56,583 bases of DNA from Mycoplasma sp. CAG:776 (GCA_000438195.1 FR903054.1:5956-62538); one strand, 5' to 3'. Counted from the stretch's first letter, positions 15,091 through 24,546 are shown. The notes: a model not told the origin generated them from the sequence alone. Numbers and translations are program-made.

Positions 15091-17688
15091 ATGTATATAG
15101 AAGAATATATTAAAGAAGCTATAGAAAATAAAAAGGTTGTTATTATTCAGAATAAAAAAAGTGGGAAATATTTTGAAGCTATTGTTTTAGAAGTTAGAGA
15201 AAATAAATTGTTTTATTTGTTTTCTTCTTCAAAAATTAATGGAGAAATTTTTTTATTTAATATTGCTTCTATTTCTTTTAAAAGTCAGGAAGAAGATAAA
15301 AAGTTTAAGAAGAAATTGGCAGATTCCAATTTTGGAGATTATAAAAAGTATTATTTAAGTCGTATAGAAAAAGATACAGAGATAGAATTAAAAAAAGAAT
15401 TATTTACTTTAATTTTTGAACAATTAATAGACCCTACCAATTTATTGTATAAATATTTGAAAAATGATTGTTCTGGTAATGAAATTTTTGAAAATAAAGT
15501 TGATATTCCTTTATTAATAGAGCAGTCTAATATTTCTCAAAAGAAAGCAATTATAAATTCTTTAAATTCGAAAATATCTTTTATTGAAGGTCCACCAGGA
15601 ACAGGTAAAACTACTACTATTTTAAGTTTGATTGCCAATTTGATATGTCAAAATAAGCAAGTTATTGTTGTTTCAAAAAATAATAGTGCTGTTAACAATA
15701 TTATTGAAGAATATGAGAAGTCTGGTTTAGATCCATTTTATGTTCGTTTTGGTAGAAAAAAAATTATGGAAAATTTGGAAGAGAATGCAGGCTCATTACT
15801 ACAAAAATTGAAAAATAACTATTGTGCTTCAGAAGATTTATTAAATGCGAAACTTGATTTGGAAAATATTAAATTGAAATTAGAAATTAAAGAAAAAGAG
15901 TTAGAAAATTGTATGAAATCTATTGGGCTTCTAAATGAACTTAAAAATCAAAAACGCTATATTGATAAAAGAGAAGATACTTATCATTTTTCAGATATGT
16001 TAAGTGATAAAGAAAAAAAGTTTTTGCGTCCTAGAAGTAATCTTATAAAAGATATTAATCGAACTTTATCGTTAATAAGAAAAAAGAATTATCGTTTTTT
16101 AGATAAATTTTTAATTAAATATCGGTATCATTTAGAAAAAGAAAATACTTTAGAAAAGTTAGTTGCTTTAAATAATATTTTAGAAAATTTATATTTAAAT
16201 AATGAATTAGCAAAATTAGATGAAATTCATTTGAAACAAGATACTGAAGACTTGAAGGAGGAAATTAAAAATTTATATAGAGTTTATGTAGAAATATGTA
16301 AAAAATATTTTGTTCATTGTTTAAGTAAAAATATTGCTGATAAATATGAAAAATATGGTAATTCTAATTATTCTTGGAAAACAAAATTTAAGTTAATATG
16401 TCCTCTAATATTAACAACGGCAGATGCCTTTTTATTTAATTTTAAAGATTATATCAAATATAATAAAAAAATAGATTGTATTATTATTGATGAGGCTACA
16501 CAATGCGATGTGATTACAGGGTTACCTTTGCTTTATTTAGCTGAGCAAATAGTAGTAGTAGGTGATAGTAAACAATTATCAGCGATTATTAATGATAAAG
16601 TAGATACAAAATATGAAGTTGATGATATTCATCAACAAGAAAATAATAATTTTTTGAAAAGTATGAAATCTATATTTAATTTTAAGCCTATATTATTAAA
16701 AGAACATTATAGATGTGATTATAATATTATTGATTTTTGTAATAAGTATTATTATGATAATGAGCTGTTAATATATACAACTAGTTCTTATGATTCTATG
16801 CAAATTGTGAATGTTGGTAGTCAAAAAGCTTGTATGTTAGAGGGTAAATCTTTTTATAATGAAAGAGAAATCATTTCTTTAGAAGGATTAACTCAGAATG
16901 AAAAAATTGATCAATGTTTTTTTATAACGCCTTTTACTTTACAAGGAGAAAAATTGAAATCTAAATTTGGTACAGAAATTTCAGGGACTATTCACACTTT
17001 TCAAGGAAAGGGAAATGATTATGTTTACTTTGATACAGTTTTAAATGATTTAAATGAATGTAAGAATCATTTGAAAGGGGCACATAATATGTTTACTAAA
17101 GAGTTAGTGAACGTAGCTGTTTCGAGAGCAAAGAAAAAGTTTGTTTTAGTGACTGATGTTTCTTTTTTTAAGAAATATCAAGCTTATTGTTCTGAGGTTA
17201 AACATATTATGGATTATATTGAACTTTATGGTAAAGAAGTTAGAGATAATACTGTATGTTTGTTTGATGGATTGTACCAATCTATATCAGGATATACAAC
17301 AGGTATTTATGATAGTTCTTTTGAAGAGATTTTGGATGTTAAATTTATCAGTATTTTAAATAAATACACGAATTATGGACGGTATTTAAAAGTCCCTTTA
17401 GTTAAACTTGTAAATGATAAAAAATTTTTAGATCAAAATATTGAATTAAAATCATTTATTATGAATGGAGCTCATGTTGATTATTTATTTTATGACAAGA
17501 GAATAGGGAAACCAGTTTTAGCAGTAGAGTTGGATGGAAAAGAGCACTTGAATCCTGTGCAAAAAGAGAGAGATTGTAAAAAAGAAAAAATTTTAAATCA
17601 TATAGGGTTACCGTTGTTACGTGTTAGTTCTAAAAGTGTTTTAAAGATAGAAAATATAGAAGCGGAACTCAGTAAGTATTTTGATTAG
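15091..17688 (+). CDS. SF1 (UPF1/Dna2-like) helicase with C-terminal DUF2726-like nuclease domain
   Basis: 865 aa. Walker A GPPGTGKTTT lies at about residues 167-176, Walker B/DEAxQ box DEATQC at 467-472, then VVGDSKQLSAI (motif III) and a C-terminal helicase core with HTFQGKGNDYV and VAVSRAKKKFV (motifs V and VI). A long charged insert with coiled coil occupies about 235-400. The last ~110 residues (VDYLFYDKR, AVELDGKEH) look like the DUF2726 fold, related to PD-(D/E)xK nucleases. Such helicase-nuclease fusions occur among stand-alone anti-phage genes. It has its own promoter, sits at the right flank of the mobile island, and is followed by an MGMT-family gene. Defence role is inference; a repair role is also possible. 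Confidence 0.8.
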   Translation: MYIEEYIKEAIENKKVVIIQNKKSGKYFEAIVLEVRENKLFYLFSSSKINGEIFLFNIASISFKSQEEDKKFKKKLADSNFGDYKKYYLSRIEKDTEIELKKELFTLIFEQLIDPTNLLYKYLKNDCSGNEIFENKVDIPLLIEQSNISQKKAIINSLNSKISFIEGPPGTGKTTTILSLIANLICQNKQVIVVSKNNSAVNNIIEEYEKSGLDPFYVRFGRKKIMENLEENAGSLLQKLKNNYCASEDLLNAKLDLENIKLKLEIKEKELENCMKSIGLLNELKNQKRYIDKREDTYHFSDMLSDKEKKFLRPRSNLIKDINRTLSLIRKKNYRFLDKFLIKYRYHLEKENTLEKLVALNNILENLYLNNELAKLDEIHLKQDTEDLKEEIKNLYRVYVEICKKYFVHCLSKNIADKYEKYGNSNYSWKTKFKLICPLILTTADAFLFNFKDYIKYNKKIDCIIIDEATQCDVITGLPLLYLAEQIVVVGDSKQLSAIINDKVDTKYEVDDIHQQENNNFLKSMKSIFNFKPILLKEHYRCDYNIIDFCNKYYYDNELLIYTTSSYDSMQIVNVGSQKACMLEGKSFYNEREIISLEGLTQNEKIDQCFFITPFTLQGEKLKSKFGTEISGTIHTFQGKGNDYVYFDTVLNDLNECKNHLKGAHNMFTKELVNVAVSRAKKKFVLVTDVSFFKKYQAYCSEVKHIMDYIELYGKEVRDNTVCLFDGLYQSISGYTTGIYDSSFEEILDVKFISILNKYTNYGRYLKVPLVKLVNDKKFLDQNIELKSFIMNGAHVDYLFYDKRIGKPVLAVELDGKEHLNPVQKERDCKKEKILNHIGLPLLRVSSKSVLKIENIEAELSKYFD

Positions 17689-17705
17689 AAAAGGTGATTA
17701 TAAAA

Positions 17706-18008
17706 ATGAATTTAGATGAAGATGTGGCTTATTTAATTTATTCGATTGTTAATGAAATACCAGTTGGATATGTTACGACTTATGGAGCAATTGCTCATAT
17801 GATTGGGAGAGATAAAAATTCAAGGTTAGTTGGTAGAGCATTAAAAATGGCATTTATGTATGGAGATTTTCCATGTCATCGCGTTGTTAATCATCAAGGG
17901 AGAGTAGTTCCGGGATGGGATGAGCAGGTTTTTTTATTGAAAGAAGAAGGCGTTACTTTTAAAGATGATTGTCATGTCGATTTAAAAAAACATTTTTGGA
18001 CTTATTAA
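17706..18008 (+). CDS. MGMT-family DNA alkyltransferase domain protein
   Basis: 100 aa, only the C-terminal DNA-binding/transfer domain of Ogt-type proteins. It has the RALKMA helix-turn-helix region and PCHRVV with the acceptor Cys57, so unlike the alkyltransferase-like proteins with Trp at this place it could in principle accept alkyl groups from O6-alkylguanine. ATG 17706 has SD AGGTGAT at good spacing; a GTG 12 bases earlier is less likely. It lies 17 bases behind the helicase gene, probably the same transcript, followed by a terminator. Confidence 0.85.
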   Translation: MNLDEDVAYLIYSIVNEIPVGYVTTYGAIAHMIGRDKNSRLVGRALKMAFMYGDFPCHRVVNHQGRVVPGWDEQVFLLKEEGVTFKDDCHVDLKKHFWTY

Positions 18009-18034
18009 TTAAAAAAAAATTAATAAGTTTTTTT
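18001..18034 (+). terminator. Terminator behind the MGMT-family gene
   Basis: CTTATTAATT/AATTAATAAG stem with an A7 loop and T7 tail, overlapping the stop codon. Confidence 0.85.
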
Positions 18035-18080
18035 AATATGAAAAAACATTTTTTGTTTTTAATTTTTTGTTAAAAACATA

Positions 18081-18109
18081 TTGACAAAATTAATTGATAT
18101 TAATATAAT
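18081..18109 (+). promoter_or_regulatory. Consensus promoter of the NAD salvage operon
   Basis: TTGACA, 17-base spacer, TATAAT: a full consensus sigma-A promoter, among the strongest in the window. Confidence 0.92.
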
Positions 18110-18114
18110 GTTAA

Positions 18115-18135
18115 TAACAGATGGCCAGACTGTTA
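18115..18135 (+). promoter_or_regulatory. Inverted repeat at the transcription start of the NAD operon
   Basis: TAACAG-N9-CTGTTA begins at the predicted transcription start. It could be an operator for a NAD-responsive repressor or the 5' hairpin of a leader RNA. The leader from here to the first gene also has GATATTAAC and GTTAAT elements that can pair. It does not clearly match a riboswitch I know. Confidence 0.5.
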
Positions 18136-18188
18136 TATTTTTAGAAAGGTGATATTAACAAAAAGTTAATAAGAAAGAGAGGATAATA

Positions 18189-18803
18189 ATGAAAAGAAAA
18201 GAATTGAATGAGATTACAGAAGCATTATTTTTGATTGATATGAATAATGGGTTTTGTGAAGAAGGGAATCTTGCGGATCCTACGATTAAACATATTGTTC
18301 CAGATATTAAAAGAATGATTGAAGATGTATTAAAAAGAGGAGAAGGATTTTTTGTTGTAAATGATGCTCATACTTTTGTTAGTCCAGAGTTAAAGCGATT
18401 TCCTGAACATTGTTTAGAAAGCACTTGGGAAGCTAAGACAATTAAAGAATTAGAGATTTATGAGGATTATGCAAACCTTAAATTTTATAAAAATTCTACT
18501 TGTGCATTATTTGCTCCTCATTTAATGCCAACATTATTGCAGATGGTGAGTTTAAAGAAAGTAATTATTGTTGGTTGTTGTACAGATATTTGTATTATGA
18601 ATTTTGCGATTGCCTTGCGTAATTTCTTTGATGAAATGAATTTGGATATTTTAATTGAAGTTCCTTTAAATGCTGTGGAAACTTATCATATTCCGGAAAT
18701 TCATGATCGAGAAGAAAAAAATAAACAAGCATTTTTGTGGATGGAAAGTAATGGAATTCGGTTAGTAAGAGAAAAGAAAGAAGGAAAATATGATGAAAAT
18801 TAA
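18189..18803 (+). CDS. pncA: Nicotinamidase (isochorismatase-family amidohydrolase)
   Basis: 204 aa. The catalytic Asp lies in LFLIDMNNGF, the Lys in KFYKNST, and the Cys in GCCTDICI, the nicotinamidase triad order. It converts nicotinamide to nicotinate and ammonia. First gene of the operon; SD AGAGAGGA upstream. Its 3' end overlaps pncB by 14 bases. The product feeds directly into the next enzyme, which supports the assignment over other isochorismatases. Confidence 0.92.
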   Translation: MKRKELNEITEALFLIDMNNGFCEEGNLADPTIKHIVPDIKRMIEDVLKRGEGFFVVNDAHTFVSPELKRFPEHCLESTWEAKTIKELEIYEDYANLKFYKNSTCALFAPHLMPTLLQMVSLKKVIIVGCCTDICIMNFAIALRNFFDEMNLDILIEVPLNAVETYHIPEIHDREEKNKQAFLWMESNGIRLVREKKEGKYDEN

Positions 18804-20256
18804 AAGTTCTATGTTAGCAGATTATTATGAATTTACTATGGCTCAAAGTTACTTGGAGGCTGGTGTACAAAATACAGAAGCCGTCTTTGATGTATTTTTT
18901 CGCAAAAATCCTTTTCAAAAAGGATATGGGGTTATGGGTGGAGTAGATCAAATTATCGAATTGATTAAAAATTTTAAATTTGATGCTGATGATATTGCTT
19001 ATTTTCGAAGTAAGAAGATTTTTTCAGAAGAATTTTTAAAATACTTGAAAACATTTAAATTTACAGGTTCTATTTATGCTATACCTGATGGTACTCCAGT
19101 ATTTAAAAATGAACCTATTATTACAGTAAAAGCTCCTATTATTGAAGCTCAGATTATGGAAACTATTTTACTTATTTATGCAAATAGTAACATTTGTTTT
19201 ATGACTTCTGCTAGAAGAATAGTAGAAAGTGCTGGAGAAATTCCTATTGCTGAGTTTGGTGCTCGTCGTTCTTTAGGGGAAAATGCGGCACTTACAGCTA
19301 GTAAATGTGCCTATATTGCTGGATGTGCAAGTACTTCTAATGTAGCTGCTGATCACCAGTATGGTTTAAGTATTAGTGGAACAATGGCTCATAGTTTTGT
19401 TGAATTTTTTCCTCATGAATATGATGCTTTCCTTCATTATGCGAAAACTTATCCTGATAATTGCGTTTTACTTGTTGATACTTATGATGTGTTAAGAAGT
19501 GGAGTTCCTAATGCTATTAAGGTTGCAAAAGAATATTTGATTCCTAATGGTTATAGGTTAAAAGGGATCCGAATTGACTCAGGGGATTTGGCTTATTTAA
19601 CTAAGAAAGCGAAAGAAATGTTGGTAGAAGCTGGACTTTCCGATGTAAAAATATGTGTTTCTAATGGTTTAGCCGAAGACACTATAAAATCACTTGAAGA
19701 ACAAGGTGCTGTTATAGATTCTATCGGTTTAGGTGATAATATTGTTTTACCGGATTTTGCTAGAGTTGGTTGTGTTTATAAATTAGTTGCAGTTAATGAA
19801 AATGGTGAGTTTGTTCCACGAATTAAAATAAGTGGTGATTTAGCTAAAGTAACTACTCCAGGTTATAAAAAGGTTTATCGTTTATATGATAAATCCTCTG
19901 GATTTGCCCTTGCAGATTTGATTGCTTTGTATGACGAAGAAATTCCAACTGATGAAATTATCTTGATAGATCCTAGTAATGAGGTAAATCAAGTTACTTT
20001 GACAAATTATAGAATTAGAGAATTACAAGTACCAATTGTTTTAGATGGCAAAGTTGTTTATCAAGATCTTTCTATTGAAGAGAAAAGAAAATATTGTGAA
20101 TGTGAAATGAAAACAATTTATCCGGAAATTAAAAGATATCTTAATCCACATCTTTATTATGTTGATTTAAGTCGTAAACTGTTGATGTTAAAAAAAGAAT
20201 TAATTAACGAATATAAACTGAGAGGAGAATTAGACGAATGCGTAAAGAGAAGTTAG
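18790..20256 (+). CDS. pncB: Nicotinate phosphoribosyltransferase
   Basis: 488 aa, the normal length of the longer Gram-positive type. DYYEFTMAQSY at the start, EFGARRS at about 155 and RIDSGDL in the middle are active-site blocks of the family. It makes nicotinate mononucleotide from nicotinate and PRPP using ATP. It overlaps pncA upstream (14 bases) and the Nudix gene downstream (19 bases), so translation is coupled across the three. PRPP is supplied by prs in the same operon. Confidence 0.96.
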   Translation: MMKIKSSMLADYYEFTMAQSYLEAGVQNTEAVFDVFFRKNPFQKGYGVMGGVDQIIELIKNFKFDADDIAYFRSKKIFSEEFLKYLKTFKFTGSIYAIPDGTPVFKNEPIITVKAPIIEAQIMETILLIYANSNICFMTSARRIVESAGEIPIAEFGARRSLGENAALTASKCAYIAGCASTSNVAADHQYGLSISGTMAHSFVEFFPHEYDAFLHYAKTYPDNCVLLVDTYDVLRSGVPNAIKVAKEYLIPNGYRLKGIRIDSGDLAYLTKKAKEMLVEAGLSDVKICVSNGLAEDTIKSLEEQGAVIDSIGLGDNIVLPDFARVGCVYKLVAVNENGEFVPRIKISGDLAKVTTPGYKKVYRLYDKSSGFALADLIALYDEEIPTDEIILIDPSNEVNQVTLTNYRIRELQVPIVLDGKVVYQDLSIEEKRKYCECEMKTIYPEIKRYLNPHLYYVDLSRKLLMLKKELINEYKLRGELDECVKRS

Positions 20257-20825
20257 AAGAATTAAAAGAAATTATATCAAAATTTAGAATACTTCAAATG
20301 AAAGAAAGTAAATATTCTCACTTTATTAAAACTATAGGATATATTTGTACTTTTCAGGATGGAAAAGCTATAGAAAGAGAGAAGATTTTAAAAGGTGATA
20401 AAGATGGAAGTGCTGTTATTGTAATGCCTGTTACTTCTAGTGAAGAAATACTTACTGTAATAGAGCCAAGAGTATTTACTCATTCTAAAATAGGAATTGG
20501 CTTTCCAGCGGGTTATATTGAAGAGAGTGAAACAGCAGAAGTTGCAGCTTTACGTGAACTTAGAGAAGAAACGGGCTATGTTCCAAAAGTAATATATGAG
20601 ATTGATCAGTTCTACCAAGATGAAGGTTGCTCTAGTGCTTTTAATCATGCTTTTATAGCTTTCGATGTCGAAAAGAAGTTTGATCAATCTTTGGATCCAG
20701 GTGAACTTGTAAAATATATGACTTTTACTTTAGATGAATTAGAAGAACTAGAAGGGCAAGGTCTTATTAATGGAGCAAATACAAAATTAGTTTTAACAAA
20801 AGCAAAGTCTTTCTTAAGGAGGTAG
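20238..20825 (+). CDS. Nudix hydrolase, ADP-ribose pyrophosphatase type
   Basis: 195 aa. A complete Nudix box GYIEESETAEVAALRELREE-TGY follows GFPAG. Position inside the NAD operon suggests action on ADP-ribose or NAD(H)-derived dinucleotides, recycling ADP-ribose toward ribose 5-phosphate. There is no winged-helix extension, so it is not an NrtR-type repressor. Overlap with pncB upstream and a 3-base gap to prs with SD AAGGAGG over its stop. Confidence 0.85.
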   Translation: MRKEKLEELKEIISKFRILQMKESKYSHFIKTIGYICTFQDGKAIEREKILKGDKDGSAVIVMPVTSSEEILTVIEPRVFTHSKIGIGFPAGYIEESETAEVAALRELREETGYVPKVIYEIDQFYQDEGCSSAFNHAFIAFDVEKKFDQSLDPGELVKYMTFTLDELEELEGQGLINGANTKLVLTKAKSFLRR

Positions 20826-20828
20826 ATT

Positions 20829-21899
20829 ATGGAAGATTTTAAACTTATTGTTTTAGATAATTGTAAAGAATTAGGTAACAAAGTTAATGAACATTTGAAA
20901 AAAATACATGGAGGTCGTAATTATATTTTATCTATTTCTAATAGTCGTTTTTCTAATGGTGAAGGAAAGATTAAATTAGAAGAGAGTGTTCGCGAAAAAG
21001 ATTTATATATTTTATCAGATATTGGTAATTATAATATTTCTTATTTGCTTCATGGTATGCCTCATTCGATGAGCCCAGATGAACATTTTCAAGATATTAA
21101 AAGAGTTATTAGTGCTGCGGGTGGCCATGAAAGACAAGTGAATTTAATTATGCCCCTTCTTTATCAATCTAGGCAACATAAGAGAAATGGAAGAGAATCT
21201 CTTGATTGTGCCTTAGCTTTACAAGAGCTTGAAAGAATGGGAGTTCATAGTATTATTACTTTTGATGCTCATGATCCTAATGTATCTAATGCAGTTCCTA
21301 ATCTTCCTTTTGAAAATTTTTACCCTACTCATAGTATTATTCGGGAAATTATTAAAAATGAAGCATTAAAGGATGTGTTAGTTGTAAGTCCTGATATGGG
21401 AGCAATGCAAAGAGCTAGATATTATGCGGAAATATTAGGGTGTGATGTGGGAGTATTTTATAAAAGAAGGAATTTAAGCCAAGTGGTTCATGGTAAAAAT
21501 CCTATTATAGAACATATTTATATGGGAAGTAATGTATTGGGCAGAGATATTATTATTGTTGATGATATGATTGCTTCTGGTATTTCTATTTTAGAAACAG
21601 CTAAAAATTTAAAAGAAAAAGGAGCTCATCATATTTACTTTGTTGCTACATTTGCTTTATTTACAGAAAGATATGAGGCTTTTTCTAAAGCTTTTGAAGA
21701 AAAGATATTTGATAAATTATATACAACAAATTTATCTTATATTCCTTTAGAGATAAAAGAACAAGAATGGTTTTATGAAGTGGATTTATCTATGTTTATC
21801 GCTTCTATTATTGATACATTAAATCAAAAGAAATCTTTGGATGAATTATATAATGGAAAATTGGAATTATTAAAAGAAATTAATGAAAGGTTGGATTAA
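20829..21899 (+). CDS. prs: Ribose-phosphate pyrophosphokinase (PRPP synthetase), divergent form
   Basis: 356 aa, somewhat longer than the usual ~315. SRFSNGEGKI is the flexible N-terminal loop region, ITFDAHDP the ribose-phosphate side, and IIIVDDMIASGIS the PRPP-binding loop. It forms PRPP from ribose 5-phosphate and ATP. The divergence from standard Prs and its place between the Nudix gene and nadE suggest a dedicated copy serving pncB. The neighbouring Nudix enzyme could supply ribose 5-phosphate. Confidence 0.9.
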   Translation: MEDFKLIVLDNCKELGNKVNEHLKKIHGGRNYILSISNSRFSNGEGKIKLEESVREKDLYILSDIGNYNISYLLHGMPHSMSPDEHFQDIKRVISAAGGHERQVNLIMPLLYQSRQHKRNGRESLDCALALQELERMGVHSIITFDAHDPNVSNAVPNLPFENFYPTHSIIREIIKNEALKDVLVVSPDMGAMQRARYYAEILGCDVGVFYKRRNLSQVVHGKNPIIEHIYMGSNVLGRDIIIVDDMIASGISILETAKNLKEKGAHHIYFVATFALFTERYEAFSKAFEEKIFDKLYTTNLSYIPLEIKEQEWFYEVDLSMFIASIIDTLNQKKSLDELYNGKLELLKEINERLD

Positions 21900-21900
21900 A

Positions 21901-22665
21901 ATGAAAAAATTTGATGTAAAAAAAGAAACAGAAAGAGTTATAAAATTTATTCGTGATTATTATAAGGAAAATAATTTGGGAGGTGCTATCCTTGGAGTTA
22001 GTGGGGGTAAAGATTCAGGAGTTGTAGCGGCTCTTTTAGTTAAAGCATTAGGTCACGAAAACGTGATTGGTGTTACAATGCCTTGTCATACTGTTAAAAG
22101 TGCCAAAGATGATGCGAAATTAGTTAGTGATGCTTATGGTTTTTCTTTAATTAATTTTGATATTGGTAATGTTTTTGATCAGTTTAAGAATGAATTAAAA
22201 CATTTAGGTAATTTTACAGATTTAGAAGTATTAAACAGTGATATTAATTTGAAACCGAGACTCAGAATGGCAACCTTATATTATATAGCTGCTTTATATA
22301 GTGCTCTTTATCATAAAACTTATTTGGTTGTCGGCACTTCTAATTTGTGTGAGTTATATGTTGGTTATTTTACTAAAGGAGGAGATTCCGTTCATGATAT
22401 TGCTCCTATCGCTTCGTTTACGGTAGAAGAAGTTATAGAGATTGGTGAATACTTAGGAGTTCCAGAAAAAGTTTTGTATAAGACTCCTAATGATGATTTG
22501 TCTAATTTAAGTGATGAAGATAAATTGGGTGTAACTTATCAAGATATTGCTAGTTATATAGAAGATAGTAAATCGATAGATATATCAGTTGCTCAAAAAA
22601 TAAAAAAATTACATGATCAGAATCAGCATAAATTTGTAATACCTACTTATCGAAAGAAAGATTGA
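21901..22665 (+). CDS. nadE: NH3-dependent NAD synthetase
   Basis: 254 aa from ATG 21901, chosen because AAAGG is correctly placed; an ATG at 21883 in the same frame has no good SD and overlaps prs more. The PP-loop SGGKDSGV binds ATP; KPRLRMATLYYIA and GTSNLCELYVGYFTKGGD line the NAD-adenylate site. There is no glutaminase domain, so ammonia is the nitrogen donor. It converts deamido-NAD to NAD. The nadD gene follows after 4 bases. Confidence 0.95.
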   Translation: MKKFDVKKETERVIKFIRDYYKENNLGGAILGVSGGKDSGVVAALLVKALGHENVIGVTMPCHTVKSAKDDAKLVSDAYGFSLINFDIGNVFDQFKNELKHLGNFTDLEVLNSDINLKPRLRMATLYYIAALYSALYHKTYLVVGTSNLCELYVGYFTKGGDSVHDIAPIASFTVEEVIEIGEYLGVPEKVLYKTPNDDLSNLSDEDKLGVTYQDIASYIEDSKSIDISVAQKIKKLHDQNQHKFVIPTYRKKD

Positions 22666-22669
22666 TTTT

Positions 22670-23236
22670 ATGAAAATAGGGGTTTATGTCGGTAGTTTTA
22701 ACCCAGTTCATACAGGTCATATTAAGATTGTTAGACAAGCATTAGAAAATTATTTAGATTTAGTTATTATTGTACCAACAGGATGTTATTGGAGTAAGAG
22801 AAATTTGATTTCTTTAAAACATAGAATTGCGATGTTAAAGTTTTATCAAAATGAAAAAATTTTGATAGATACAACTCATAATCAACTTCCTTATACTTAT
22901 ATGATTTTACGAGAATTAAAAAAGAAATATCCTAGAGATTTTCTATATCTTATGTTAGGAGCTGATAATTTAGTTCAGTTTCAAAAATGGAAAAATTATC
23001 AAGAATTATTAAATTATCCTTTTTTGATAGTTAATCGAAATTGTGTTGATGTAAATTATTATATTAAAAAATTATCTATTCCTAAATATGTAATTATGAA
23101 TGTTACAAATATTGATTTTTCTTCTACTATTATTCGGAAAAAACTAGTCCAACAGGAAAATGTAGATCATTACTTAGATAAAGAAGTATTACAATATATT
23201 AATAAATATCATTTATTTTCAAATAAAAAAATTTAG
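22670..23236 (+). CDS. nadD: Nicotinate-nucleotide adenylyltransferase
   Basis: 188 aa. GVYVGSFNPVHTGH holds the HxGH nucleotidyltransferase motif and DFSSTIIRKKL the ISSTxIR motif. It joins nicotinate mononucleotide and ATP to deamido-NAD, the step between pncB and nadE. With it the operon holds every enzyme from nicotinamide to NAD. Unlike many Bacillota there is no yqeK or rsfS behind it. Confidence 0.95.
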   Translation: MKIGVYVGSFNPVHTGHIKIVRQALENYLDLVIIVPTGCYWSKRNLISLKHRIAMLKFYQNEKILIDTTHNQLPYTYMILRELKKKYPRDFLYLMLGADNLVQFQKWKNYQELLNYPFLIVNRNCVDVNYYIKKLSIPKYVIMNVTNIDFSSTIIRKKLVQQENVDHYLDKEVLQYINKYHLFSNKKI

Positions 23237-23258
23237 TTATTCTATTTCTAAATTTTTT
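23226..23258. terminator. Bidirectional terminator between nadD and GNAT genes
   Basis: 11-bp A/T-rich stem AAAAAATTTAG/CTAAATTTTTT with an 11-base loop, T-rich on both strands, serving two convergent genes. Confidence 0.75.
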
Positions 23259-23727
23259 TCATTATTTCTATATTTCTATTTTTATATCCATTTTTGCTGT
23301 AAAAGTTTTGAGCATTTAAGTTATATCCAAAAACATCAATTAAAACAGCTTTACATTCTACACTTTTAAAGTATTCTTCCATTTTATTTAATAGTTTTTC
23401 TCCTATTTTATTTTTTTGATATTCGTGAGTTACTATTAATTCGGTTATGCGTCCACGTTTAGGAGCTTTAAAATCATAAGTATAAACTTCTTCATTATTA
23501 ATTAAGCCTACTATTAAACCGACTATCTTTTTATTATTTTGAGCTAAAAATATTTTTCCTTCATAATTTTGTACTTCTTCTATTGTTTTTTGAAAATATT
23601 TTTCTTTAAATTCTTTCGTTATAATATTATATTTATCTTTATCAATTTTTGTTATATAACTTTGTAGTTCTACTAGTAAAATTTTTATTTGTTCATCATA
23701 TTTTGGGTTATATTCTATGATTTTCAT
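23248..23727 (-). CDS. GNAT-family N-acetyltransferase
   Basis: 159 aa. The acetyl-CoA-binding motif A region is ELIVTHEYQKNKIGEKLLNKM (Q/RxxGxG/A form), followed by LIDVFGYNLNAQNFYSKNGY, typical of GNAT motif B. The substrate cannot be deduced. Single gene, convergent with nadD and ending in the shared terminator. Confidence 0.88.
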   Translation of the reverse strand: MKIIEYNPKYDEQIKILLVELQSYITKIDKDKYNIITKEFKEKYFQKTIEEVQNYEGKIFLAQNNKKIVGLIVGLINNEEVYTYDFKAPKRGRITELIVTHEYQKNKIGEKLLNKMEEYFKSVECKAVLIDVFGYNLNAQNFYSKNGYKNRNIEIMKKI

Positions 23728-23817
23728 TTTCTCACCTATTACTATTTTATTTTTAAATTGTATACTATTATTGCGGTTTATTATTATTTGTGTTACCTTA
23801 TATGAGGTGATGTATTT

Positions 23818-24543
23818 ATGAAGAAGTATGAATATATTTTATTTGATTTAGATGATACTTTAATTAATAATTTAGAAAATGTTCGTTTTGCGTATACAAA
23901 AATGTTACAATTTATGGGATTAGAGTATACAGATGAAGGATTTAAAAAATGGTATGAACTTGATCGGCAGTTTTGGATAGATTTTAGAAATGGAAAAATA
24001 ATTGTTCCGGAAGAATATCAGGGTTCTCAAAAAAGTTATGTTCAATATGTTAGAAGTTTGAGATATCTTTTTTATTTTGATAATAAAATTTCTTTGGATG
24101 TTGCTTTTCAGATTAATGATATTTTTTTGGATGCTTTGCATGAAATTGTTATTCCAGTTGAAGGAGCTTATGAAACTTTAAGTTATTTACATGATAAGTA
24201 TAAATTAGTGATAGCTACAAATGGTCCAATTGAAGCAGCAAAGTCAAAGTTAATGAAAATTAATTGCTTAGATTTTATTCAATTTATATTTTCAGCAGAT
24301 ATGACAAAAGCAAGAGTTACAAAACCTAGTCGAGAATATTTTTTAGAATTGCAATATTTTTTAAATTTTTATAAAACAAATCGAATGCTAATCGTGGGGG
24401 ACTCTTTAGATTCTGATATACGAGGTGGGATAAATGCAGGTATAGATTCTTGTTGGTTTAATCCAAATAAAGAGCAACTTCCTGAAGATATTTTTCCTAC
24501 GATGATGATCTTTGAATTACAAGAACTAACTCGAAAATTATAA
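23818..24543 (+). CDS. HAD-superfamily hydrolase, YjjG/YfnB-like nucleotidase
   Basis: 241 aa. HAD motif I FDLDDTL at residues 9-15, motif II ATNGP at about 138, and motif IV VGDSLDSDIRGG. Length and cap layout fit YjjG/YfnB proteins, which act as 5'-nucleotidases on damaged or non-canonical nucleotides in characterised members. SD GAGGTGAT. It is convergent with the Nudix-PHP gene; only 3 bases separate the ends and no clear terminator lies between. Confidence 0.85.
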   Translation: MKKYEYILFDLDDTLINNLENVRFAYTKMLQFMGLEYTDEGFKKWYELDRQFWIDFRNGKIIVPEEYQGSQKSYVQYVRSLRYLFYFDNKISLDVAFQINDIFLDALHEIVIPVEGAYETLSYLHDKYKLVIATNGPIEAAKSKLMKINCLDFIQFIFSADMTKARVTKPSREYFLELQYFLNFYKTNRMLIVGDSLDSDIRGGINAGIDSCWFNPNKEQLPEDIFPTMMIFELQELTRKL

Positions 24544-24546
24544 ATT

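Noticed and set aside
20238..20825. NrtR transcription factor
   Set aside because: The Nudix domain has a complete catalytic box and no winged-helix C-terminus.
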